From contig NC_014837.1 of assembly GCF_000175935.2 (NCBI RefSeq), forward strand, positions 1,922,001 to 1,986,000: a DNA stretch of 64,000 nt, in the 5' to 3' direction. Under the pieces are notes generated by a model. It was not told the origin of the DNA, made no database searches, and saw only the letters and a program-made list of their open reading frames with translations. The number at the start of each line of letters is the position of its first letter. Positions within the stretch are counted from its first letter, which is position 1. The translations under genes and the position numbers were made by a program. The DNA comes from Pantoea sp. At-9b (GTDB lineage Bacteria; Pseudomonadota; Gammaproteobacteria; Enterobacterales; Enterobacteriaceae). This document shows, piece by piece, positions 39,227 through 48,608 of the stretch.

Positions 39227-40381
39227 TTATTGGGCGGAGCGCATCGCTACCGGTTGCGCGGTGACCGGCATGCCGGGCATAAACACTTTCTGTAAACCGT
39301 TAACGATCACCTTGTCACCGGGTTTCAGTCCGTTCTGCACCACGCGCAGGCCATTGGCCATATCACCTGGCTGGATGTCACGCCGCTGGGCCTTACCGCT
39401 GGCATCAACCACGTAAACATATTTACGATCCTGATCGGTCAGCACCGCTTTATCGTCAATCAGCAACGCGGTGAAATCGGCGCTACCGGGCAGGCGCACG
39501 CGGGCAAACAACCCCGGCGTGAACTGACGCTGCTGGTTATCCAGGGTGGCGCGCATCCGGATGGTGCCGGTGCTGGCGGTCAGTTGATTATCGAGAAAAT
39601 CGACTTTGCCCGGATGCGGGTAACCTTGCTCGCCGGTCAGGCCGATTTCTACCGGCAACGCTCCCCGGTTTTGTCCCTCGCGGGCCATAGCCTGATAACG
39701 CAGATAGGTGGCTTCATCGACGTCGAAATAGACGTAGACGCGATCCTGCGACACCAACGTGGTGAGCACGCTGGCGCTGTCACCGGCGGTCACCAGGTTG
39801 CCGATGGTGATCATGGCGCGGCTGGCGCGGCCATCAATCGGCGCGGTGACACGGGTAAAGTCGAGGTTGAGTTGCGCCATATCGACCGCCGCCTGAGCGG
39901 ACAGCACCGTAGCCTGCGCCTGGCTGGCGGCTGAACGGCGCTGTTCTGCCTCTTCACGTGATACCGCCAGTGTGCCAATCAGTTTTTCGGTACGCGCCGA
40001 CTCACTGCGTGCCAGTGCCGCCTGGCTGCGTGCCTGCGCCAGTTCAGCCTGTGCCTGTTCCAGCGCCGCGCGATAGGTGCGATCATCAATAGTGAACAGC
40101 ACCTGGCCTTTTTTCACGTCATCGCCTTCGCGATAGTTCACCTGATCGATATAACCGGAAACGCGCGGGCGCAGCTGTACGCTTTGCACCGCTTCGATGC
40201 GGCCATTAAAACTGTCCCACTGGCTGACTTTCTGCTGTACCACCTGCGCCACACTCACTTCAGGCGGTGGCGGTGGGGCGTTTTTCGCCACACCGCTATC
40301 ACAGCCGGCCAGCAGGCTTCCCAGCAGCACCATTCCTGACAGGCTTACGCCCAGACGAACCCCATATGTCTGCAGATGCAT
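39227..40381 (-). CDS. oqxA: RND efflux periplasmic adaptor OqxA
   Basis: This 384-residue membrane-fusion lipoprotein has a lipobox at residues 24-27 (LLAGC), followed by a proline-rich stretch. The biotinyl-lipoyl halves (VQLRPRVSGYIDQVNYREGD and LDFTRVTAPIDGRASRA) flank a coiled-coil hairpin (about 105-165). It joins OqxB to a TolC-type channel. It is the first gene of oqxAB; the divergent RarA-like activator gene starts 298 bases away. Confidence 0.94.
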   Translation of the reverse strand: MHLQTYGVRLGVSLSGMVLLGSLLAGCDSGVAKNAPPPPPEVSVAQVVQQKVSQWDSFNGRIEAVQSVQLRPRVSGYIDQVNYREGDDVKKGQVLFTIDDRTYRAALEQAQAELAQARSQAALARSESARTEKLIGTLAVSREEAEQRRSAASQAQATVLSAQAAVDMAQLNLDFTRVTAPIDGRASRAMITIGNLVTAGDSASVLTTLVSQDRVYVYFDVDEATYLRYQAMAREGQNRGALPVEIGLTGEQGYPHPGKVDFLDNQLTASTGTIRMRATLDNQQRQFTPGLFARVRLPGSADFTALLIDDKAVLTDQDRKYVYVVDASGKAQRRDIQPGDMANGLRVVQNGLKPGDKVIVNGLQKVFMPGMPVTAQPVAMRSAQ

Positions 40382-40678
40382 TGTAGTTATTCCGCGTTAG
40401 TCAAAAAATTGAAAGGTCATGTACAAAAAATTTTGCAACTTTGACGGTTGCATTAAAACGGGATGAGTGTAGGCTTGTGCAAACTGCTTCTGCAAGAATA
40501 TCTGATACACTTTAAGTGCGGTTTTGATCGCAACGGATCATGCAGGGGAATACCCCTACGCGAAGTGCGGCATTTAATGCAATAATAAAACTTGCACTAA
40601 ATGGCATAGTCAGTCACCCTTAAAGTGTAACTGCAACAGATACTGATACTGATCGCCACGGCGACGGGAGAAAATGGG
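40382..40678. promoter_or_regulatory. Divergent oqxAB / RarA-like control region
   Basis: This 297-base gap holds promoters for both directions. CTTGCACTAAATGGCATAG (40591-40609) partly matches the MarA/SoxS/Rob box, with GCAC intact and a poor 3' half. Two TTGCA(T/C)TAAA-like words (40450 and 40592) repeat across the gap. These could be the operators through which the adjacent AraC-type protein acts. Confidence 0.4.
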
Positions 40679-41026
40679 ATGATGAGCGACGCATTTATTC
40701 ACGATCTGATCGACTGGATTGATAACAACATTGAAGCACGTCTGGATCTGGACACCGTAGCAGGGCGTGCCGGGTACTCGAAATGGCATCTGCAACGGAT
40801 GTTCAAAGAGCACACCGGTTATCCGCTGGGTGAGTACATTCGTGCCAAGAAACTGAAAAAATCGGCAGACCGGCTGACCACCACCAACGAGCCGATTCTG
40901 AACGTGGCGATTTCGCTGGGGTTTGACTCGCAGCAGTCATTTAACCGCAGCTTTAAACGTCAGTATGGTGTGGCACCGGGTGCATGGCGACGTCATGCCG
41001 GACACCAACCCAGCGTTATGCAGTAA
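40679..41026 (+). CDS. rarA: MarA/SoxS/RamA/RarA-type AraC regulator
   Basis: This 115-residue protein consists only of the AraC-type DNA-binding domain. Helix-turn-helix 1 is in DLDTVAGRAGYSKWHLQRMF, and the second is in NVAISLGFDSQQSFNRSFKR. It lacks a ligand domain, so activity is set by its abundance, as in MarA, SoxS, RamA and RarA. In Klebsiella the gene divergent from oqxAB is rarA, which activates the pump; this position supports the name, though the sequence alone would not separate RarA from its relatives. Two overlapping ATG starts (40679, 40682) follow GGGAGAAAATGGG. Confidence 0.85.
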   Translation: MMSDAFIHDLIDWIDNNIEARLDLDTVAGRAGYSKWHLQRMFKEHTGYPLGEYIRAKKLKKSADRLTTTNEPILNVAISLGFDSQQSFNRSFKRQYGVAPGAWRRHAGHQPSVMQ

Positions 41027-41112
41027 CCTCCGCCAGGGCCAGCGATGCTGGCCCGCGTTTTTCCCGCCTGAAAAGCTGCTATTATCGGCCTCCTGAACCT
41101 CAGGAAGTCACT

Positions 41113-41538
41113 ATGTCGAAGAAACTCTGGATTGGATTGATTATCGCGCTGGTCGCTTCATGGGCCGGGCTAAAACCGCATTTCTCTGCGGCACCTAAAA
41201 CCAATATCGCGCAACTGACCGATGCTGAAACGGTCGCGCGCTGGCTGCAACAACACCATAAATTACCCGATGTTTATCTCACCAAAAATGAGGCACGTCG
41301 TCAGGGCTGGAACCCCGGCAAAGGCAACCTGTGCGATGTCCTGCCCGGTAGGGCGATTGGGGGTGACCGTTTTGCTAACCGTGAGCAGCGCTTGCCACAA
41401 CAGGCAGGACGCCAATGGTATGAAGCTGATGTCAATTACGATTGCGGCCACCGCGATGCCGATCGTCTGCTTTACTCTTCAGATGGCCTGATTTTTCTCA
41501 CCACCGATCATTATCGTAGCTTTAAGCCGGTACCCTGA
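41113..41538 (+). CDS. Barnase-type secreted or anchored ribonuclease
   Basis: This 141-residue protein has an N-terminal hydrophobic segment (MSKKLWIGLIIALVASWAG) and a barnase (N1/T1) domain. All barnase catalytic positions are conserved: Glu104 in YEADVNY (barnase Glu73), Arg114 and Arg118 in HRDADRLLYSSD (Arg83, Arg87) and His133 in TTDHY (His102). Cys74 and Cys111 could form a disulfide. I chose the ATG at 41113 because it begins the signal/anchor; the 43 earlier in-frame codons are not family-like. The barstar gene starts within its stop codon. The enzyme should cut RNA after guanosine, in the periplasm or outside. Confidence 0.9.
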   Translation: MSKKLWIGLIIALVASWAGLKPHFSAAPKTNIAQLTDAETVARWLQQHHKLPDVYLTKNEARRQGWNPGKGNLCDVLPGRAIGGDRFANREQRLPQQAGRQWYEADVNYDCGHRDADRLLYSSDGLIFLTTDHYRSFKPVP

Positions 41539-41804
41539 TGATGTTGACTCTCACCTTTGATTTCCAACAGTTGCCCGATCGTCAGGCGTTTTATCACGCG
41601 CTGACGCAGCAGAGCCACTGTCCGTTTGCCTTTGGCAACAATCTCGATGCATTGTGGGATTGGCTGACCGGCGGCATGGCGCTGCCGGCAACCCTGCATT
41701 TACGCCATGTGGATGACAGCAGCACGGAGTTCGCGCCGGTCGTGGCGTTGCTGGAAGAAGCGGTAGCGCAGCTCGATGGTGAGCTGCGCCTGGTGCGTGA
41801 TTAA
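41538..41804 (+). CDS. Barstar-family ribonuclease inhibitor
   Basis: This 88-residue cytoplasmic protein matches barstar. The motif FGNNLDALWDWLTGG (residues 32-46) contains Asp37 and Asp41, which correspond to the barstar residues that plug the barnase active site. The ATG at 41538 overlaps the barnase stop (TGATG), so the two are made together. It protects the cell from the nuclease before export. Its last four bases overlap the end of srfC on the opposite strand. Confidence 0.92.
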   Translation: MMLTLTFDFQQLPDRQAFYHALTQQSHCPFAFGNNLDALWDWLTGGMALPATLHLRHVDDSSTEFAPVVALLEEAVAQLDGELRLVRD

Positions 41805-44164
41805 GCGTGCAGAGGTAATAACATCATTGCCAGCGTCTGCCGAGCGGCAGCAGACAGATCGCCGCCGCCGGTATAACCGTTGTTCTCAACAATCACGCTA
41901 TTCAGCCCCACCAGCCAGTCGTAAATGTAATACGCCGTATGGTTGGCAGGCGCGGCAGAGAGGCGCGTCAGGCGCTGGCCTGATGAAAAGCTGACGCTGG
42001 GGGCCGGTGGGCGGGCGAAAATCGTCTGACCACGATTGACGCGGCTGGCCGGACGTTCACTCTCCGGGCGTTGCAGGAAGCCCAGCCAGGCAACAAAATC
42101 GCCCAACACCGTCATGGCACGTGACACCTGACGGTCGGTACGGGCTTCATGCGCGCTGGCCTGCGCATCCGGCTCGTTCAGCGCCGCCTGTAAGATGCTC
42201 AGCATGTTGTGACGGAAGCTGGCGGTAATTAACTCCTCCACCAACAATTCCAGCGTCGGTTTATCGACATTAAGCAATGCCAGCAGGCTGCGGCTCTCCG
42301 GGAGCTGACGCAGATGATCCAGCCATAAAGCGAATACCTGCTGTGGGAACTGCTGATCACGCTGCCCCGCGTGATTGCGCGGTTCCGTCGCAGCCACCGG
42401 TTCGTCTTTAAACAAGTCGAATTCAAAACCGATGCCAAAATAGCTTTGCTCAGCGGCCGCGCTGGCGGCTTTGTGCTGCGTCCCGCTGTTGCTTTGGCTC
42501 AGCCACAGCTGGCGCACTGCGTCGCGGGACGGCTGCAAACGTTCCAGCAGTTCGCCGTGCAGGCCGGTACGATGTTGCAGGCATTTCAGCAGGGTATCGG
42601 CGATGGTTTGTTTGCGCGCCGCCTGTTCCGGTGTGGCGCTGGCCTCAGTCCAGGGTTGCAAACGATCCACCAGAGTCTGTTGCAACGTACTCAGCTGCAA
42701 GGCCAGGCGGTCGCGGCGTGCATCGGGCTGCATTTCATCCTGCAACCAGCTTCCCATACGATCAACGCCTGCACGATCCAGCGCCAGCATTGACCCCCAA
42801 CTCTGGCCGGGCTGACCAATCTGCCGTTGTACCGCTTCATCGACGTTAATCTGCTGGTGGCGGGCATCATAAGGGGTGATGGCCCAGATCAGCCGGGGCT
42901 TCTCACCACTGGCGGGCACCGCTTGATGCAGGTGCCATTCGCGCAGAGCCTGGCTGGCGAGATCGGCATCCTGGCGCTGGCTGGCGGCAGTACAGATCAA
43001 TAACAGATCAATATCCTGTCGCGCGGCATACCAGCCAGGCAGCAGGGCGCGTTTCTGTTCCAGCAAGGTGGCGCGCAGCGCGTCACGGGTTTGCAGGCGC
43101 AGACGATCTTCTTTTTGACCACGATCGGCAGGCGTACCGGGTGCCGGCAACTCCAGCATATCGGCTTCATCGTACAACGCCTGACGGGGTGTTGAGCTGA
43201 GTGGGATGGTGATTTCCAGCGTTAGCAAGGCCAACAGGCCCAAGGGTACTGGCTGCGCTTTACCGACCCGATTTGCCACTATCGGACACACCTCAATCAT
43301 CTCCAGCAAATCGGCATCGCTGGCAATCAGTTTCTCGGCAGGCAGTGAGGCGTCATCCACCAGCAGGCTGAGCGGGGCCAGCACCCGTGGCGCATGGCGC
43401 AATTGATGTCGCAAATGCAGCAGGCTGCGCAGGCTTTCACTTAAGGCGTTTTGACCCGGCCACAGCAAGGCGAACAGCTGTACGCGATCATCAACACTGA
43501 GCCAGGGCGCAAGAGTAATGGCCTGCGGCCAGAAATGGCGATCCAGCACCTCAGCGTGGCAATGATGACGACGACTCCACGCCCATAACGTCACCAGGGC
43601 ATCGCTCTCCAGCCCTGGCTGGATCTCGCTCTGGCGATGACGTTGCAGGCGTTGCAGCGCGCTGTCGATGGCGGCGGTATCCGGTTGTGGTTCACTGGTG
43701 GCGCAGGCCAGCATCAGGCGGATCAGCTCAACTTCGCTCAGCAGCGTCATCTCCAGCGGCCAGGCGCTGGATGAGGTTTCACGTTGATGGCTGAAACGGG
43801 TGGCGATAGCGAAATCCAGGTTACCCGGATTGATATGCTGGAAATAGTTCAGGGTTTTGTCACCCAGACGCGCCATTAACTGCCCCTGCGCGTCGCCAAC
43901 CATTTCACTCAGCAACCAGGCTTTGCCCGCCTGCGATTGACCAAACAACGCCAGCGTTACCGGGCGTGCTAACTGACGTGCCAGCGCGTGGCTCTCCACA
44001 CGGGCGCGTCGCAGTTGCAGGCTCAGGGTGTCGCCTTCCATGCTCAGACGCGTGGAATGTCCCTGCTGGTTTTCTACCCAGTTCAGTGCGCCATCGAGGG
44101 TTTCTTGCAACAGGCCGAGGCGTTTAGCCAGCGTGGCCTGTGGCTGTTTTTTTGCGGTTCTCAT
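41801..44164 (-). CDS. srfC: SrfC, putative virulence-associated P-loop protein
   Basis: This 787-residue cytoplasmic protein belongs to the SrfC family, named from Salmonella srfABC. A Walker A-like loop lies at residues 75-82 (GQSQAGKA), where Ala replaces the usual Ser/Thr. The region upstream is helical, and a large helical C-terminal part follows, so a dynamin-like GTPase is possible. No export signal is seen. It is the last gene of srfABC and starts within the srfB stop (ATGA overlap at 44161-44164). Its 3' end overlaps the barstar gene by 4 bases, convergently. Biochemical function is unknown. Confidence 0.85.
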   Translation of the reverse strand: MRTAKKQPQATLAKRLGLLQETLDGALNWVENQQGHSTRLSMEGDTLSLQLRRARVESHALARQLARPVTLALFGQSQAGKAWLLSEMVGDAQGQLMARLGDKTLNYFQHINPGNLDFAIATRFSHQRETSSSAWPLEMTLLSEVELIRLMLACATSEPQPDTAAIDSALQRLQRHRQSEIQPGLESDALVTLWAWSRRHHCHAEVLDRHFWPQAITLAPWLSVDDRVQLFALLWPGQNALSESLRSLLHLRHQLRHAPRVLAPLSLLVDDASLPAEKLIASDADLLEMIEVCPIVANRVGKAQPVPLGLLALLTLEITIPLSSTPRQALYDEADMLELPAPGTPADRGQKEDRLRLQTRDALRATLLEQKRALLPGWYAARQDIDLLLICTAASQRQDADLASQALREWHLHQAVPASGEKPRLIWAITPYDARHQQINVDEAVQRQIGQPGQSWGSMLALDRAGVDRMGSWLQDEMQPDARRDRLALQLSTLQQTLVDRLQPWTEASATPEQAARKQTIADTLLKCLQHRTGLHGELLERLQPSRDAVRQLWLSQSNSGTQHKAASAAAEQSYFGIGFEFDLFKDEPVAATEPRNHAGQRDQQFPQQVFALWLDHLRQLPESRSLLALLNVDKPTLELLVEELITASFRHNMLSILQAALNEPDAQASAHEARTDRQVSRAMTVLGDFVAWLGFLQRPESERPASRVNRGQTIFARPPAPSVSFSSGQRLTRLSAAPANHTAYYIYDWLVGLNSVIVENNGYTGGGDLSAAARQTLAMMLLPLHA

Positions 44165-47133
44165 TTTTTGCAGACGCTCCCGCTGTCAATCCAGTATTGC
44201 GCATTCGCATTGCCCGTGGCGGAAAGCGTGTTCAGTTTCAGGCTCAGTTGTTCCAGTGGCACGCGGCTGCCGTCATCGAGACGGGCATCGCTCAGCACCA
44301 GACGCTCTGGTCCGGTGTTATCCGGTCCGGGTTGCACCGCCAGCTTAATCCGCAGCACGCTTTCCCCGGCGACTTTACGCGCCAGTTGAGGGTCGGTGAT
44401 GCTCAGGCTGTAGAGCGGCGATGCGGGCCAGCGATCATTCTCCAACTGGCGGAAGCCAAGGCAGACGTTGCCGCGAATGCGGAAGCTGCTTTTGCGATCC
44501 AGGACGAAGCTGCTGCTGTCGAGATCGATCTCGCTATAGCACAGGTTGTCATCGCTCAACGCCTGGGTTTCATCCAGCACGCCGAGGTAACGAATGGTGG
44601 AGTAAGGTTCAAAATCACCGGCGCGGAACCAGAAACTGCTCAGACGCAGATCCAGCGCCAGCAGACACAGCATGGCACCCACGGCGGCGGTCGATTTCGG
44701 GTTGTCGATGCGTCCCTGTTTGTTGAACGGATACCAGTCGCTGGTGTGATAACCCTCCAGCGAAAGAATACGGCTGCCCGGCAGCGGTTGCAGGTGGCGT
44801 ACCAGCGCCTGGATGCCCGGGAAGCGTGATGGGCGACCGGTCAGCAGCAGCACGTCGCACTGGTAGAGCGACACCACTTCGCACATGGCTCGCAACGCCG
44901 GGATGATGGCCATACGATGTTGCAGGAATTCGCCATGCAGCTGCGCCAGGCTGACCACCAGCGGCACCTCCAGCAGGTCGAAACGGCTGTCGCCACCGAG
45001 GGTGCGCTGGATTTCGCCGTTAATAAAGGCCAGTACCGCGTTGCTGGGCTTTTGTGGCACCAGTTCGCCAAACAGCGCGTTGATTTCGCTGTGGCTATCG
45101 AGCGGGTTCCAGTTTTCATAACGTTCCAGCACCGCCTGGGCCAGCGGGATAAACAACTGCAACGTCACCTGCTGACGCAGGGTGGCTTGTCCGTCCATAC
45201 GGCTGTCGTGGCCGAACAATTTGTTCATCAGCGGTTCGGGCAGGGTCAGACCGGCTTTCTGCAAACTTTGTTGCAACGCTGGCAGAATCCACAGCTGAAT
45301 CACATCCAGCAGAATGTCATCCCCGGCGACCTTAAAGCCTTCGCGGAACAGCAGGCGCGGGGTGATTTTGACGTTATTTCCCTGCCCGTCGTCGAGGCGA
45401 TATTGGGTGATGGCGAGGTCGGTGGTGCCGCCGCCAATATCGATTGAGGCGATACGCAGGCTTTTACCCGGCAGTTCATCGGCTTCACGTGGGCGGTCTG
45501 GCCGCGCCATGCTGGTGAAGAAATCTTCGGCACGACCGGCAAAGTTGACCTGCGTTTCGTTAAACAGCCACACCATCTGGCCGCAGGTAGCTTCGTCCCA
45601 CTCCATCTGTACATCCGGCACCGGACGCAGGCTGTTCGCCTGGCTAGCCGCGGTAAAGTCTTCTTCTGCCGGATGCCAGCCTTCCGCTTTCCACACCAGC
45701 GCAATGGCTTCCTGCATACGACGACGGAAAATTTCGCGCTCCGGTTTTGGCATCGCCGAGGGGAGCGTAAGGATGACATGGCGTAGCTGGCGCGGAGCCT
45801 GGCTTTGCGGCATCCGCTGGCGCTGGGCCACGCTGTTCATCTGCATCATCGCCTGGGCCAGCAGTTCGCACAGCATAAAGGTCATCAATGAGCTGCGGCT
45901 GTAGCTGGCCGAAAACACCGGCAGGCGTTCGTCGGCCGCCAGCGCATGCAGCGGCTGACCTTCATCGTTCAGCAGCAGGGTAAACGGCAGCGCAGTTGCC
46001 TGTGCTTCATCGCCGCTGCCGTTAGCATTGAAACGCCAGCCGGGCTGATAGCGGGCTTCGTCCCACAAATAACGCCTTGGGCTGGAGAGGCCGGTGCTGC
46101 CTTCAGTACCGGCGCGCAGCAGCGCCAGACGGCTGGCCTCGCGGCCAACACGCGTCAGCGACGGCCACATAAAGGCGTTTTCGCGGCCACTTTCCAATGA
46201 GAAATTGGCTTTGCCGAAGCGTGGCTCGGCAAACTCCAGACGGCTGTCGAACAATTCGTTATACACCTGATGCGGTTCAGACAGGTCGCGCAGTTGCAAC
46301 TCGTAAGTCTGACGCAGACCGTTGCTCTCCTCGGCGTGATCTTCCACCAGGATACCGCAGGTGTGCGAGTTACCGACATCGAGAATGATATCGACATTGA
46401 CGGCCGGGGATTGCAGCGAAGCAGCCTGAATGGCGATCTCCGCCAGATCGAGTTGCTCGCCCAGCAGTTCCAGCAAATTAAGGTAATGCGCCTGATACTC
46501 AAATTCGCGCAGCGCCTGCACCAGTTCCTGCTCACGGCGCGATTCCAGGGCGGTTACCTGCTGACTAAAGGTTTCACGCAGCCAGCCATCCACCCAGGTG
46601 AGGTCAAGAAACTCGCCGAGTTCATAGTTATGCCAGGCGAGGGCAAAGCTGACGCCGTTTTGCGCATCCGCCTGGCTCAGGCCCAGCTGCTCACCACCGT
46701 CGCTTTCCGCGACCAGACGGGTATCAAAGGCGAGGGTGATGCGATGGGTATTCCCTGCCGCATCCGGCTGAGACAGCGGAGCCAGACGCAGGCGCGCCCA
46801 GTTTTCCGGCCCGCCAATAAAGCGGCGACCGCTGGTGCAGCGCAGCACCGGTAGCGGTAACCACTGATTGGCTAACAAGGTCAGGGAGTCAGCCAGCGCA
46901 ATATCCGATTCCGGGCGCACCACTTCCGGCGCGCCGCCGTCTTCAGGATAAAGCAGAAATTTTCCGCTGTTGCCGTCGACGTTCAGGCGCAGCAGCGGGC
47001 CGTTCGCCGTCTGGCGTACAAACTGACGGCGTGCCTGTAACGCTGGCAGACGCAGACCAAAGTCGAGAAACTGGACACCGCTATCTTCAATCAGCGTGAT
47101 TTTTTGTTTGTCATCGATGAGGGGCGCTAACAT
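44161..47133 (-). CDS. srfB: SrfB, actin/Hsp70-like ATPase of the srfABC operon
   Basis: This 990-residue protein of the SrfB family has an actin/Hsp70-type (ASKHA) ATPase core from about residue 245 to 830. Phosphate loop 1 is DVGNSHT (252-258). A connect-type motif lies at VILTLPSAMP (453-462). Phosphate loop 2 is DIGGGTTD (565-572). The adenosine motif is LLTGRPSRFPGI (763-774). These motifs are seen directly; the ATPase activity is inferred. The first 245 residues and the last 160 are family-specific. It starts 2 bases after srfA and overlaps srfC, so the three proteins are probably made in fixed ratio and work together. Confidence 0.88.
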   Translation of the reverse strand: MLAPLIDDKQKITLIEDSGVQFLDFGLRLPALQARRQFVRQTANGPLLRLNVDGNSGKFLLYPEDGGAPEVVRPESDIALADSLTLLANQWLPLPVLRCTSGRRFIGGPENWARLRLAPLSQPDAAGNTHRITLAFDTRLVAESDGGEQLGLSQADAQNGVSFALAWHNYELGEFLDLTWVDGWLRETFSQQVTALESRREQELVQALREFEYQAHYLNLLELLGEQLDLAEIAIQAASLQSPAVNVDIILDVGNSHTCGILVEDHAEESNGLRQTYELQLRDLSEPHQVYNELFDSRLEFAEPRFGKANFSLESGRENAFMWPSLTRVGREASRLALLRAGTEGSTGLSSPRRYLWDEARYQPGWRFNANGSGDEAQATALPFTLLLNDEGQPLHALAADERLPVFSASYSRSSLMTFMLCELLAQAMMQMNSVAQRQRMPQSQAPRQLRHVILTLPSAMPKPEREIFRRRMQEAIALVWKAEGWHPAEEDFTAASQANSLRPVPDVQMEWDEATCGQMVWLFNETQVNFAGRAEDFFTSMARPDRPREADELPGKSLRIASIDIGGGTTDLAITQYRLDDGQGNNVKITPRLLFREGFKVAGDDILLDVIQLWILPALQQSLQKAGLTLPEPLMNKLFGHDSRMDGQATLRQQVTLQLFIPLAQAVLERYENWNPLDSHSEINALFGELVPQKPSNAVLAFINGEIQRTLGGDSRFDLLEVPLVVSLAQLHGEFLQHRMAIIPALRAMCEVVSLYQCDVLLLTGRPSRFPGIQALVRHLQPLPGSRILSLEGYHTSDWYPFNKQGRIDNPKSTAAVGAMLCLLALDLRLSSFWFRAGDFEPYSTIRYLGVLDETQALSDDNLCYSEIDLDSSSFVLDRKSSFRIRGNVCLGFRQLENDRWPASPLYSLSITDPQLARKVAGESVLRIKLAVQPGPDNTGPERLVLSDARLDDGSRVPLEQLSLKLNTLSATGNANAQYWIDSGSVCKK

Positions 47134-47135
47134 GG

Positions 47136-48467
47136 TTACTTACTCTCACGCTTAATCGTCAACGGGAAAACCTGGTCCGCGCCATATTGCGCTTCACAGC
47201 TGGCGATACCATCGCCTTGTTTACACACCAGTTCCGGCATGCGGTAGCGTGATTTGTCGCTACAGCTGGCGGTGTAGCGGCTGCGTACCACCATGGTGCC
47301 GACGCTGGTCATGGCAGCGGTAACATCAGCCTTACAGCGAATGCCATCGCCCTGGGTAATCAGTGCCGTGCCTTTGCCGTTGCGGATCTGATAACGCAGG
47401 CTCGGCGGTTTGCCGGTGGGCAGATTGGTCTGGCGCAGGGTGACGCGCCAGCGACCATCGAGGAATCGAACCGACCCCACACGCACATCTTCGGCGGTGA
47501 TCACCAGGTCATCCGCTCTGGCGGGTGCGGTGGGCAGCGGAGCCGCCACCTCTACCACGGCGGGCGCAGCGGGTGCCGCAGGCGGTGGCGGTGGTGCGAC
47601 CACGGTGGCGCTGGCCTGTGGCAGGGTGGTTGCCAGTTTTTCGGCTTGCACCAACACCGGCGGTGGCGCGATTGGCTGGCTCGCTACCGGGGCGGGTGCC
47701 GCAGCAGCGACCACCGCAGTGGCAGCCGGTTGCGTGCTGTGCAACCACCAGGCGGTGCCCGCGGCAGCAGCCAGCGCCACCGGCAGCAGCAGTAACCACG
47801 GGCGCAGCGTTCGGGTCCTGGCGGGTGAAGGGACCGTCGCGATCACCGGCTCAGGTTCGCTCATGTCCGGCTCAGGCTCAGCGATCGCTTCAACCGCTGC
47901 CGGCTCCGGCTCCGGCTCGGCCATGATGATCGGGGTTTCCACCACCGGCGGCGGTTCAGGTAACAGCGATGGCAATTCGTCGTCGAGGCTGTCGCGCAGA
48001 CAGGCCAGCGCGTCATCGCGCGAGCGGGCCTGGGGATCGACAAAGCCCCAGAAGGTAATCACCGGTTTGCCGTCCACCAGATAGACATATTGCTGATCGG
48101 GGAATTGCAGGGTTTTGCTGAGCAGCGCGCCAAACAAGCGCATCGCCGGGTTTTCTGCCTCACGTGCACGCAGGCTCAGTGCCTGCAAATCCTGTTGATT
48201 GAGGGTGAGTTGTTCCAGTGCCTGACGTCGTTCGTGATCGCTGGCTGCCAGCCATGAGCGAACTTTGCCACTGAAGGGCGCGTACCAGTCGAGGCGGTCA
48301 CCGCGTTCATTGGGTTGCGGAATGGCGAGGCAGTTCGCCAGCGTAGTTTGGCGGCGTAGCCGCAAGGTTTCGCGAATTTGCAGAGCAGAAGCCCAGACGG
48401 GCTGGCCGTTCTCACCCAGTGCCAGAACCGCGTCAAGATTGCCGCTGCGCAGAAAAGTTTTTGCCAC
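47136..48467 (-). CDS. srfA: SrfA, membrane-anchored protein of the srfABC operon
   Basis: This 443-residue protein has three parts. The first 160 residues are a cytoplasmic domain. A Glu/Pro-rich linker follows (about 165-215), then one transmembrane segment (LRPWLLLLPVALAAAAGTAW, 221-240). Beyond it are an Ala/Pro-rich stretch (245-315) and a C-terminal domain (320-443) with four cysteines (378, 402, 415, 424), probably periplasmic. The start is a GTG (48467). This topology makes it the likely membrane anchor of the SrfB/SrfC machinery. Function is unknown; the Salmonella name refers to regulation by SsrB. Confidence 0.8.
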   Translation of the reverse strand: MAKTFLRSGNLDAVLALGENGQPVWASALQIRETLRLRRQTTLANCLAIPQPNERGDRLDWYAPFSGKVRSWLAASDHERRQALEQLTLNQQDLQALSLRAREAENPAMRLFGALLSKTLQFPDQQYVYLVDGKPVITFWGFVDPQARSRDDALACLRDSLDDELPSLLPEPPPVVETPIIMAEPEPEPAAVEAIAEPEPDMSEPEPVIATVPSPARTRTLRPWLLLLPVALAAAAGTAWWLHSTQPAATAVVAAAAPAPVASQPIAPPPVLVQAEKLATTLPQASATVVAPPPPPAAPAAPAVVEVAAPLPTAPARADDLVITAEDVRVGSVRFLDGRWRVTLRQTNLPTGKPPSLRYQIRNGKGTALITQGDGIRCKADVTAAMTSVGTMVVRSRYTASCSDKSRYRMPELVCKQGDGIASCEAQYGADQVFPLTIKRESK

Positions 48468-48559
48468 TCGTTGGCCCTTATCGGTGAATGTCTCAGGCAG
48501 AAAAAATCGATTTTGGTGATCTTAAGCCAAATAAGGGCAAATCAAACGGCGGAAATAAG

Positions 48560-48583
48560 GGGGAAAACAGGGCGGTTTTCCCC
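48560..48583 (-). terminator. Terminator after ydcO
   Basis: GGGGAAAAC-agggcg-GTTTTCCCC forms a perfect 9-bp stem in the gap between ydcO and srfA, on the path of leftward transcription. The run after it is CTTATTT on the minus strand, so it is of moderate strength. Confidence 0.65.
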
Positions 48584-48608
48584 GGCTGGACGATGGGTTG
48601 GCGAAAAT

